In this document: positions 38,601 through 50,700 of the stretch, in pieces
How the letters are laid out: every line of letters starts with the position of its first letter
Numbering within the stretch: position 1 is the first letter of the stretch
Source: Theodoxus fluviatilis
Taxonomy: Eukaryota; Mollusca; Gastropoda; Cycloneritida; Neritidae
Length of the DNA: 64,000 bases
Assembly: GCA_034096865.1 (NCBI GenBank)
Contig: JAWQFJ010028229.1
Coordinates: 1-64,000 of the forward strand
Direction of reading: 5' to 3'
Made by a program: the position numbers and the translations under genes
Notes under the pieces: generated by a model
Database searches by the model: none
Seen by the model: the letters and a program-made list of their open reading frames with translations, nothing else
What the model was told of the DNA's origin: nothing

Positions 38601-41600
38601 TTACAGCTTAAATTTTGTATCCATCGCATTCAGCATACATTCCTCCTTACAATGCACGAAGATGCGGTAGTGGATATGTTCCCGATTGTCTGCAAACGTG
38701 ACTCTGATTCTGGTGTTGATGGCATGAAACTCTATAGTAAAAAAAGGGGACTTCGATTTTAGTGGGGTACCCCACTTTGATTAGCTGGCGGAAATTTTGC
38801 ATGACGTTTATGACATTAGTTTTGTAGCCAACATATTCAGCAGACATTTCTTTTTCTGAAACATATATGTTCCACTATGTTTTATTCAATCTTTTAACTG
38901 CGAGAAAGAGAGCTTAATTTTCAGCACAGTTTTAATAGATTCTGTCAGTGCATTTTAGTCGACAGTACCAAGTTTGAGGTTTAGAAAAAGAGACCACTAA
39001 CTTTCTCCTTCTTATCCGAGTTATTTTTTAACAATAACAGTGAACGGAGAGCAGAGAAGGGAATTTTCCCTTGCGCGGTCGAAGTCTCCACGCTCACACG
39101 ACGTTCAAAAATGGTGCGTAGCCAGTGACTGCTGCATGCATCGGCGCTTCCCGGTAGTGCGCTCTTTCGTTTTTCTGTGCCCTTATACTCACACTCCATG
39201 AATGTAAAATTAGCAGAAAAGAAAGATGAGACATAAATCTTTGATTTCCACTAAGATTTTCTGACAAACATGACATATGCACACCATAAAAATCCCATAC
39301 AAAACGATGTATTTTGGGCCTCGCAAAGCGTTTCCCGCATAAAAACACGTAGGCTGCCACTATATAATCATAAGCTCTCAGGAGGAAAATAATTAAATCT
39401 ACAGAGCTAGAATAAATCTATTAGTTATATTGTGTAGGGTCAGTTGCAAGGTGTCAAGAATATAAGGAATTTTTTTGAAGGGTTGGAAACTGGCAAAACC
39501 CAATCAGGAAACTTTGAGGGGTCAGGGGCCACCTTAGTTCATTCAGTTCACTTCAGACAAGTATAGTGGCTATCCAGACTGGTACAGTGGCTTTCCAGAC
39601 TGGTACAGTGGCTTTCCACATTAGTGCAGCGGCTATCCAGACTAGTGCAGCAGCTATCCAGACTAGTGCAGAGGCTATCCAGACTAGTGCAGAGGCTATC
39701 CAGACTAGTGCAGGGGCTATCCAGACTAGTGCAGGGGCTATCCAGACTAGTGCAGTGGCTATCCAGACTAGTGCAGGGGCAATCCAGACTGGTACTGTGG
39801 CTATCCAGACTAGTGCAGGGGCTATCCAGACTGGTACAGTGGCTATCCAGACTAGTGCATAGGCTATCCAGACTAGTGCAGTGGCAATCCAGACTGGTAC
39901 AGTGGCTATCCAGACTAGTGCAGGGGCTATCCAGACTAGTGCAGTGGCAATCCAGACTGGTACTGTGGCTATCCAGACTGGTACAGTGGCTATCCAGACT
40001 AGTGCCGAGGCTATCCAGACTAGTGCAGTGGCAATCCAGACTGGTACTGTGGCTATCCAGACTGGTACAGTGGCTATCCAGACTAGTGCAGGGGCTATCC
40101 AGACTAGTGCAGTGGCAATCCAGACTGGTACTGTGGCTATCCAGACTAGTGCAGTGGATATCCAGACTGGTACAGTGGCTTTCCAGACTGGTACAGTGGC
40201 TATCCAGACTAGTGCAGTGGATATCCAGACTGGTACAGTGGCTTTCCAGACTGGTACAGTGGCTATCCAGACTAGTGCAGCGGCTATCCAGACTAGTGCA
40301 GCAGCTATCCAGACTAGTGCAGAGGCTATCCAGACTAGTGCAGCAGCTATCCAGACTAGTGCAGCGGCTATCCAGACTAGTGCAGGGGCTATCCAGACTA
40401 GTGCCGCAGCTATCCAGACTAGTGCAGGGGCTATCCAGACTAGTGCAGGGGCTATCCAGACTAGTGCAGGGGCTATCCAGACTGGTACAGTGGCAATCCA
40501 GACTGGTACTGTGGCTATCCAGATTAGTGCAGTGGCTATCCAGACTAGTGCAGGGGCTATCCAGACTAGTGCAGTGGCAATCCAGACTGGTACCGTGGCT
40601 ATCCAGACTAGTGCAGAGGCTATCCAGACTAGTGCAGTGGCAATCCAGACTGGTACAGTGGCTATCCAGACTAGTGCAGGGGCTATCCAGACTAGTGCAG
40701 GGGCTATCCAGACTGGTACAGTGGCTATCCAGACTAGTGCAGGGGCTATCCAGACTGGTACTGTGGCTATCCAGACTAGTGCAGTGGCAATCCAGACTGG
40801 TACAGTGGCTATCCAGACTAGTGCAGAGGCTATCCAGACTAGTGCAGGGGCTATCCAGACTGGTACTGTGGCTATCTAGACTAGTGCAGAGGCTATCCAG
40901 ACTAGTGCAGGGGCTATCCAGACTGGTACAGTGGCTATCCAGACTAGTGCAGGGGCTATCCAGACTGGTACTGTGGCTATCCAGACTGGTACTGTGGCTA
41001 TCCAGACTGGTACAGTGGCTATCCAGACTAGTGCAGAGGCTATCCAGACTAGTGCAGGGGCTATCCAGACTGGTACTGTGGCTATCCAGATTAGTGCAGA
41101 GGCTATCCAGACTAGTGCAGGGGCTATCCAGACTGGTACAGTGGCAATCCAGACTGGTACTGTGGCTATCCAGACTAGTGCAGGGGCTATCCAGACTGGT
41201 ACTGTGGCTATCCAGACTGGTACAGTGGCTATCCAGACTAGTGCAGGGGCTATCCAGACTAGTGCAGGGGCTATCCAGACTAGTGCAGTGGCAATCCAGA
41301 CTGGTACTGTGGCTATCCAGACTGGTACTGTGGCTATCCAGACTAGTGCCGAGGCTATCCAGACTAGTGCAGTGGCAATCCAGACTGGTACTGTGGCTAT
41401 CCAGACTGGTACAGTGGCTATCCAGACTAGTGCAGGGGCTATCCAGACTAGTGCAGTGGCAATCCAGACTGGTACTGTGGCTATCCAGACTAGTGCAGTG
41501 GCTATCCAGACTAGTGCAGGGGCTATCCAGACTGGTCAACAGAATATGACATTTCGTTCCTAACAAACTATGTGCTACCCATATTAGCATCACAGATATC

Positions 41601-44600
41601 ATCATATAGACCTTTCAGTCTTCCAATGCATCGCAAATCGATGCCAGTTTAAACAATGCAAGTTGAAGTCAACAGTAAAAAAAAAGAAAAAGACAAGAGA
41701 GAGAAAAAGAAAAGAAGAAAAAAAATTTCACTTGCAGGAACATGAGACAAGTGCAAGTTACCAAGTCATTTACACAAAAGAAATAAAATTTCTCAGCAAA
41801 AGATGCAGAGATATCTTGCAACACTTACTGAGCCATCCTCAATGAATTCATTGGCCTTTTCTGCAATCTTGGTGCGAGCATTTTTCATGGCTTCCACATA
41901 CAACTTGCCTCGTTCCAGTAGGATCTTCTTGCACTCCGAGTAGTCCTGATGAAAAGGCATAGAACATAAATTGGTACAATACAGTATTACATACAGGGTC
42001 AAAACACTCAACACACACAACTTAATCCGCGTGTTGAAAATAAAATAATTTCCAATTTTTATGTCCTTGCTCCTAACGGACTATGCTAATGCTGATGCTA
42101 CTAATCACTGAAAACACTTGCAGATTAACATTAAGAATTCACTATTCACTCCTCCCCACTACATTTCAATGATTGTTGGTAAGCACAGGATGCAGCAAAA
42201 TTAGCATTACATAGCTTTAGTGCTCTACACAGTAGTGATTTGCGCATGATGATTGCACATGCCTGTGCCCCCGCACAGGTACAGGACCCAGCCGCAGTTG
42301 AAAGCCAAAACTGGGAATCAGCTGCAGCACAGTTGCCATGCAGCAAGCAAAACGAGAACTTGTTGCTGAGCGCCTCAGCGCGGGCGAGTCAACAGCCCCA
42401 ATCTGTGCAGCTCTGCGTGTTAGCAGAATTAGCAGAATGCAGATAAAAAATATAAAAAGCGAGTCAGGGACTTGCAGGGAATGCATGGCAATGTTGAGCG
42501 GAAGGCAGGACAAGGAAGGAAGCGGGAGAAGAGAACAGAAGAAGTGGTGTCGGCTGTGAAGGCTTTGGTTGAACTCCATCCCCAGCAGTCCATCAGGAAG
42601 CTGGCAAAACAGTTTGGCATGCATGAACCCACCATGGGTCACAAGATCAGAGATGACCTGCACATGAAGTCGAGGGCAGTGGTCACTAAGAACAGGATCA
42701 CGGAGGTGCAGAAAATTACAAGAGTAGACCATGCCAGGAAGATGCTGAACTGGATGAAGAAGACAGAAAATGCCAAGGACATGTGGCCGCCATCGTCTCT
42801 GGACATAAGCCCGCTCGAGCATTCCATACGGAGCATGTGGAATCCAAGGCCTGTGCAAGTGCCCACCTGAATGTAAATAGCCTGCGAGCAACAGTCACGA
42901 TGCAGTGGGCGGATTTGTCCAAAGACTATGTCCGAACAGCGTGCGGCTCCTTCAGGAAGCGCCTGGAGGCAGTTGCAAAGGCTGGTGGTGACTACATTGA
43001 ATAAACTGCTCCTTGCTTGTCTGAACTGTTCATCATGTATACCTCCCCTCTGACTGAACTCATCGACGGACATTCCATTCTACACAAAATGTTTGCCGAT
43101 GACACTCAGCTTCAGAATTCAGCCATTCCCTCAGAATAGTACAAAATGACCACTTCAATGCAGTCTTGTATTGCTGACGTTGAACTCTGGATGTCCACCA
43201 ACAAGTTGAAACTAAACTGTGAGAAAACAGAAGCCATCCATTTCAACAAACCCTCACTCTCTACCTCCCTCACTCTCCCTCCTTCTATCACTCTAGGAGG
43301 CGGCACTGTTGGTTTCTCAGACTCTGTCCGTGATCTTGGCATTTTTCTATACAGTAATCTCTCTATGAAACAACACGTTCTAAAAGTCTGCCAGGCCGCT
43401 TACTTAGAATTAAAAAGAATAGGCTCCATTTGCCCCTACTTCACAGAGGACGCCACCAAAACACTAGTTACATCATACATACTTTTTAGGCTGGACTATG
43501 GCAACTCGATTCTAATTAGCTGCCCCAAATCTACAACTCTTCCGCTTCAACGTGTTCAAAATTCTGCCACTTGTCTTGTCTGCAAAGCCACACGAACCCA
43601 GTCTTGTACCCCCCTGTTGAAGAAATTGCATTGGCTCCCAGTAGACCTGAGGATCCAATACAAGTGCTGCTGCCTCTGTTTCAAAATCATCACCGGCTCT
43701 GCTCCTCTATACCTCTCACAACCATTTGAACTATACACCCACGCAAGAACACTCCGCTCATCCTCTGATACTAGAATTTTTAATATCAAACCCTACACTC
43801 GCGATCAGCACGGCGGAAGAGCTTTTTCTCACTCTGCTGCCATCACATGGAACTCTCTTCCCCGCTCAGTCCGACATTGCGAAGATCTCGATTCCTTTAA
43901 ATCTAACCTCAAACCCCTCTTTTTCACACAACACTTTGAAAAACCTCTGCATCAGTAATGTTCACACTTGTGGTATTTTTTTATCAGGTGTGTGCCTCCT
44001 GTCTAGTCTTGCTTGTCAGTATGTATTACTTTAATCTGCTTGCTTGTTTGTATGTTTTTTTTAATGTTGCTATGGTTGTTTGCTTCTATGCTTGCATGAA
44101 TCTGTTTGTTTAGAACTGGCTTTTTCATTGCCATAGTTGTTTGCTTGCTTGCTTGCATGGTTGATATCTGTTTGCTGCTTTGCCTTATTTGCTTATGTTC
44201 CTTTTTTATGTTTCTGTTGCTTTTTCAGTTTTTGCATGTATGTTTGCATGATTGAGGTCTGTTTGCGGCTTTATCTTGCCTTTTTGTTGCTATAGTTGTT
44301 TGCTGTTTGCTTGTGTGGCCATGTTCTTTTTTAAACTTTGTAAAGCACTTTGTGCACAGAAAGCGCTATATAAATACTCATTATTATTATTATTATAACT
44401 GCTGTATGTTGTTGAACATTATGTTTAATGTGTGTGAACTCAGAGAAATCCATTAATTTTTAATGTCATACTCAACGCATAAAGGTAATTCCACCGCATC
44501 CTGTATAACAAAATTACATAAAATGATGACAAATTAAGAGACGAAAGTAAAGATTAAATATAACTGGTTGCTGGAATGCAGAGAAAGGCTTAATTCTATT

Positions 44601-44735
44601 ATAGAAATTGATTGTTGTCGACAATGGAATGTGGAATCGATTTTTGAAAGCCTGAAGAAGAAAAATTTCTATCACACTGATTAATTCAAGGGGAAGCACC
44701 ATGTTTGTCACATGGACATGTAACTTTTTTCTTGT

Positions 44736-44766
<31 letters not shown>

Positions 44767-47700
44767 ACACGCACACACACACACACGCACACACACACAC
44801 GCACATACACACACACACACACACACTATTTTAAGACCTTGTTTGGGGCTGATTTTGGACAGTCACATAATGAGGTTTTACTGTATTGTGTGACTTCCAA
44901 ATCCATCAGTGATATAGACAGTCAAACGAAACTTAAACTCATGCAATGCATTGAATCACAAATGGATGCCATAGACATCATACTGAGAAATAAAACTGGA
45001 ACCCTGCACTTTCATTCACACAAAGCTGATGCCCACAAAACAAGCACTGCTATCCCCATCAACACTCAAAAAGTGTCACTAACATCGACACCAAGTTCAC
45101 CATGCCTTCACAGGGATGTTCAAAAGTATTTGGGCTAGTTGGATACAAAAGTTACTAGCCCCAAATCTTTTTTACCAGCCCACCTTCCTTCCACATCTGT
45201 ATATATATTTTCGCTGTGTGTGTGTGTGTGTCTGTCTGTGTGTGTGTGTGTCTGTCTGTGTGACACTCATACGTTTCCACAGTTTTATTCCGATCGACTT
45301 GAAACTTGGCATGGGGTTAGGTGTGGACCGGGGTCAGGTCAACGTGGGGTTAAAAAAAAGGTGTCGCCATGGTAACCGAAAACTCAAAGTGCTCCGATTT
45401 GACCGAAATTTGGTGTGTAGGTAGGTGAAGTCAGATGATGAAGATCTGTGAAAAAAAATTTGGTTGTCATGGTTACGTCACGAGAAAAACAAGATGGCGG
45501 CTGAAGAATTTGGACGACTGTGTCGAAGGCGGCAAAGCCGCCTGAGACACAGGAGTTCCCATCGACCTAAAACTTGGTATGGGTTAGGTGTGGGCCGGGG
45601 TCAGGTCATGGTGGGGTTAAAAAATGGTGTTGCCATGGTAACCGGAAGTGGGCACAAACAAGATGGCCGCCAAAAACTCAAAGTGCTCCGATTTGACCGA
45701 AATTTGGTGTGTGGGTAGGTGAAACTTGGTGTGGGGTTAGGTGTTGGCCGGGGTCAGGTCATGGTGGGGTTAAAAAAATGGAGTTGCCATGGTAACCGGA
45801 AGTGGGCACAAACAAGATGGCCGCCAAAAACTCAAAAGTGCTCCGATTTGACTGAAATTTGGTGTGTGCGTAGGTAATGTCAGATGATGAAGATCTGTGA
45901 ACAAAGTTTTTGGTTACCATGGTTAATTAATGAGAAAAACAAAATGGCGGCTGAAGAATTTGGATGACTGTGTCGAAGGCGGTGAAGCCGCCTGAGACAC
46001 AGGAGTTCCCATCGATTTAAAACTTGGTATGGGATTAGGTGTGGGCCGGGGTCAGGTCATGGTGGGGTTAAAAAATGGTGTTGCCATGGTAACCAGAAGT
46101 GAGCACAAACAAGATGGCCTCAGAAAACTCAAAGTCCTCCAATTTGACCGAAATTTGATGTGTGGGTAGGTAAAGTCCAATGATGAAGATCTGTGAACGA
46201 ATTTTTTAACTCATCATGGTTACGTAATGCGAAAAATAAAATGGCGGCTGAAGAATTTGGCTTTGTATGTGGCTTTGCGCATTGCCTGGCCGCGAAGCGG
46301 CTAGTATGAATATAAAAAGTCAACGCAGTTTCCAAACATATTGACTCAAAATGTCTTCATGAAGATGATAAAGTATGCAATGCATTTTGCAGATATTAAA
46401 ATCAACAAAGCATAGCCCTCCTTTGAATGTAAAAATCTGACTAGAAAACTGAAAAATAAACTAATCTACAAAACATTAAAACTTTTAATTCACATCAACA
46501 AAATAAAATCAGATTCAGGAGTGACTGAAACTACAAATTCTGATTATTTGTTGCTTCTTTTCTGCTTTTCCCCCTTCTGGTGGTGGTTAACTCTCATCGC
46601 GCATGTGCACGACACACATCCATGGAAGCTGCTGGTCGAGAATGCTTTTAGCTCATTGTGAATGGAGCCAAAAACAACCAGAACTCTCATAGTTTGTTAG
46701 CATGAGTTGAGAAACATGTCAGACACCATGTGCAGCAGATGATATGAAAGTTATTATCAAGCATTAAAAAGCTTCATTTTTTTAAAACTAGCCTGTCGGG
46801 CGAGTGACTCTGCAGTTTTAAGTTGCTCGACATAGTTTTTACTTGCCCTGGGCGACCGGGTGAGTGGGTTTGAACATCCCTGCATACACCAACAGCTGTC
46901 ATTACCATAACACAAGCACTGCTATTCCCATCAACACACTAACACAGTTCCCACTTTGAACGTACAACTGTCATGATAACAACACAATGTGACTGTCATT
47001 AACACACTAACATACATAGCTATCACAAGATAGCTATCACTATCACCACATAACATGACTAATACCAAAAACACAAACACATCTGTCACAATCAACACAC
47101 ATATGAAGCCGTCATCAACATACAAACAAATCCATCACCATCAACATGCAATATGACTGTCATCACGAACACAAACACACCAGTACCTAGCAACACACAA
47201 ACAGATGTCACTAGCAACACGCAAGTGCATCTGTCACTAGCAACACATAAACACATCTGTCACTAGCAACACACAAACACAACTGTCACTAGCAACACAC
47301 AAACACATCTGTCACTAGCAACACACAAACACAACTGTCACTAGCAACACACAAGTACATCTGTCACTAGCAACATGCAAACACATCTGTCACTAGCAAC
47401 ACACAAACACATATGTCACTAGCAACACACAAACACATCTGTCACTAGCAACACACAAACACATCTGTCACTAGCAACACACAAACACATCCAATCAGTA
47501 GCAACACACAAACACATCTGTCACTAGCAACACACAAACACAACTGTCACTAGCAACACGCAAGCGCATCTGTCACTAGCAACACACAAGCGCATCTGTC
47601 ACTAGCAACACACAAGTACATCTGTCACTAGCAACACACAAACACATCCATCACTAGCAACACACAAACACATATGTCACTAGCAACACACAAACACATA

Positions 47701-50700
47701 TGTCACTAGCAACACACAAACACATCTGTCACTAGCAACACACAAACACATATGTCACTAGCAACACACAAACACATCTGTCACTAGCAACACACAAACA
47801 CATATGTCACTAGCAACACACAAACACATCTGTCACTAGCAACACACAAACACATCTGTCACTAGCAACACACAAGTACATCTGTCACTAGCAACACACA
47901 AACACATCCAATCAGTAGCAACACACAAGCGCATCTGTCACTAGCAACACACAAACACATCTGTCACTAGCAACACACAAACACATATGTCACTAGCAAC
48001 ACACAAGTACATCTGTCACTAGCAACACACAAACACATCCAATCAGTAGCAACACACAAGCGCATCTGTCACTAGCAACACACAAACACATATGTCACTA
48101 GCAACACACAAGTACATCTGTCACTAGCAACACACAAGCGCATCTGTCACTAGCAACACACAAGTACATCTGTCACTAGCAACACACAAACACATCCACC
48201 AGTAGCAACACACAAACACATCTGTCACTAGCAACACACAAGTACATCTGTCACTAGCAACACACAAACACATCTGTCACTAGCAACACACAAACACATC
48301 CATCACTAGCAACACACTAACACATATGTCACTAGAAACACACTAACACATCTGTCACTAGAAACACACAAACACATCTGTCACAATCAATACACATATG
48401 AAGCTGTCATCAACATACAAACATATCCATCATCATCAACATGCAATATGACTGTCATCATTAACATAAACATATCTGTCACTAGCAACACACAAACATA
48501 TCCGTCACTAGCAACACACAAGTACATCTGTCACTAGCAACACACAAACACATCCACCAGTAGCAACACACAAACACATCTGTCACTAGCAACACACAAG
48601 TACATCTGTCACTAGCAACACACAAACACATCTGTCACTAGCAACACACAAACACATCCATCACTAGCAACACACTAACACATATGTCACTAGAAACACA
48701 CTAACACATCTGTCACTAGAAACACACAAACACATCTGTCACAATCAATACACATATGAAGCTGTCATCAACATACAAACATATCCATCATCATCAACAT
48801 GCAATATGACTGTCATCATTAACATAAACATATCTGTCACTAGCAACACACAAACATATCCGTCACTAGCAACACACAAGTACATCTGTCACTAGCAACA
48901 CACAAGCACATCTGTCACTAGCAACACACAAGCACATCTGTCACTAGCAACACACAAACACATCTGTCACTAGCAACACACAAGCACATCTGTCACTAGC
49001 AACACACAAACACATCTGTCACTAGCAACACACAAGCACATCTGTCACTAGCAATACACAAACACATCTGTCACTAGCAACACACAAACATTTCTGTCAC
49101 TAGCAACACACAAACACATCTCTCACTAGCAACACACAAACACATCTGTCACTAGCAACACACAAACACATCTGTCACTAGCAACACACAAGTACATCTG
49201 TCACTAGCAATACACAAACATTTCTGTCACTAGCAACACACAAACACATCTCTCACTAGCAACACACAAGCACATCTGTCACTAGCAACACACAAACACA
49301 TCTGTCACTAGCAACACACAAGCACATCTGTCACTAGCAACACACAAACACATCTGTCACTAGCAACACACAAACACATCTGTCACTAGCAACACACAAG
49401 CACATCTGTCACTAGCAATACACAAACACATCTGTCACTAGCAACATGCAAACACATCTGTCACTAGCAACACACAAGTACATCTGTCACTAGCAACACA
49501 CAAACACATCTGTCACTAGCAACACACAAACACATCTGTCACTAGCAACACACAAACACATCTGTCACTAGCAACACGCAAGCGCATCTGTCACTAGCAA
49601 CACGCAAGCACATCTGTCACTAGCAACACGCAAGCGCATCTGTCACTAGCAACACACAAACACAACTGTCACTAGCAACACACAAACACAACTGTCACTA
49701 GCAACACACAAACACAACTGTCACTAGCAACACACAAACACAACTGTCACTAGCAACACACAAGCACATATGTCACTAGCAACATACAAACACATCCATC
49801 ACTAGCAACACACAAACACATCTGTCACTAGCAACACACAAGCGCATCTGTCACTAGCAACACACAAATACATCTGTCACTAGCAACATACAAACACATC
49901 TGTCACTAGCAACACACAAACACATCCATCACTAGCAACAAACCAACACATCTGTCACTAGCAACACACAAACACAACTGTCACTAGCAACACACAAGTA
50001 CATCTGTCACTAGCAACACACAAACACAACTGTCACTAGCAACACACAAAGACATCCATCACTAGAAACACACAAACACGTCCATCACTAGCAACACACA
50101 TATATATGTCATTATCAACACACAAACGTGTCTGTCACTAGCAACACACAAACACATTTATCCCTATCAACACACAAACACATCTGTCACTAGCAACACA
50201 CAAACACATCTGTCACTAGCAACACACAAACACATCTGTCACTAGCAACACACAAACACAACTGTCACTAGCAACGCACAAACACAACTGCCACAAGCAA
50301 CACACAAACACATCCATCACTAGCAACACACAGACATATCACTCAGTCATCATAAACATGCAAACTTATCCATCACCATCATTAACACATAACACATCTG
50401 TCACCACTAATACTAGTAATACACAAACATTTCTGTCACTCAGCACAAAAACACAGCTGTGACTGACATGGGGATTTGGAAACAGCTGTGGCATGGAGGA
50501 CGTACCGACTGCATCTGCAGATTGGCCATTGTAATAAAGTGCAGGAAGAGGTCACAACCAGACATAATGGAGAGGGTGCTCAGGTCAGTTTCCATCAGGA
50601 TTGCACTGGCTGCCTTGACCTTGTCTATCATCTCCATGATGGTGTTCACTGTGGTCAAAAGGCCAGGGACTCAATCACACCAACACTTGACCAAGCAAGA

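Noticed and set aside
39548..41605. Long heptapeptide-repeat proteins on both strands
   Set aside because: They are products of a 21-bp stop-free minisatellite read in different frames.
47155..50345. CRISPR-like look of regularly spaced short repeats
   Set aside because: Units are contiguous, with no unique spacers of constant size and no cas genes, and the context is a eukaryotic intron.
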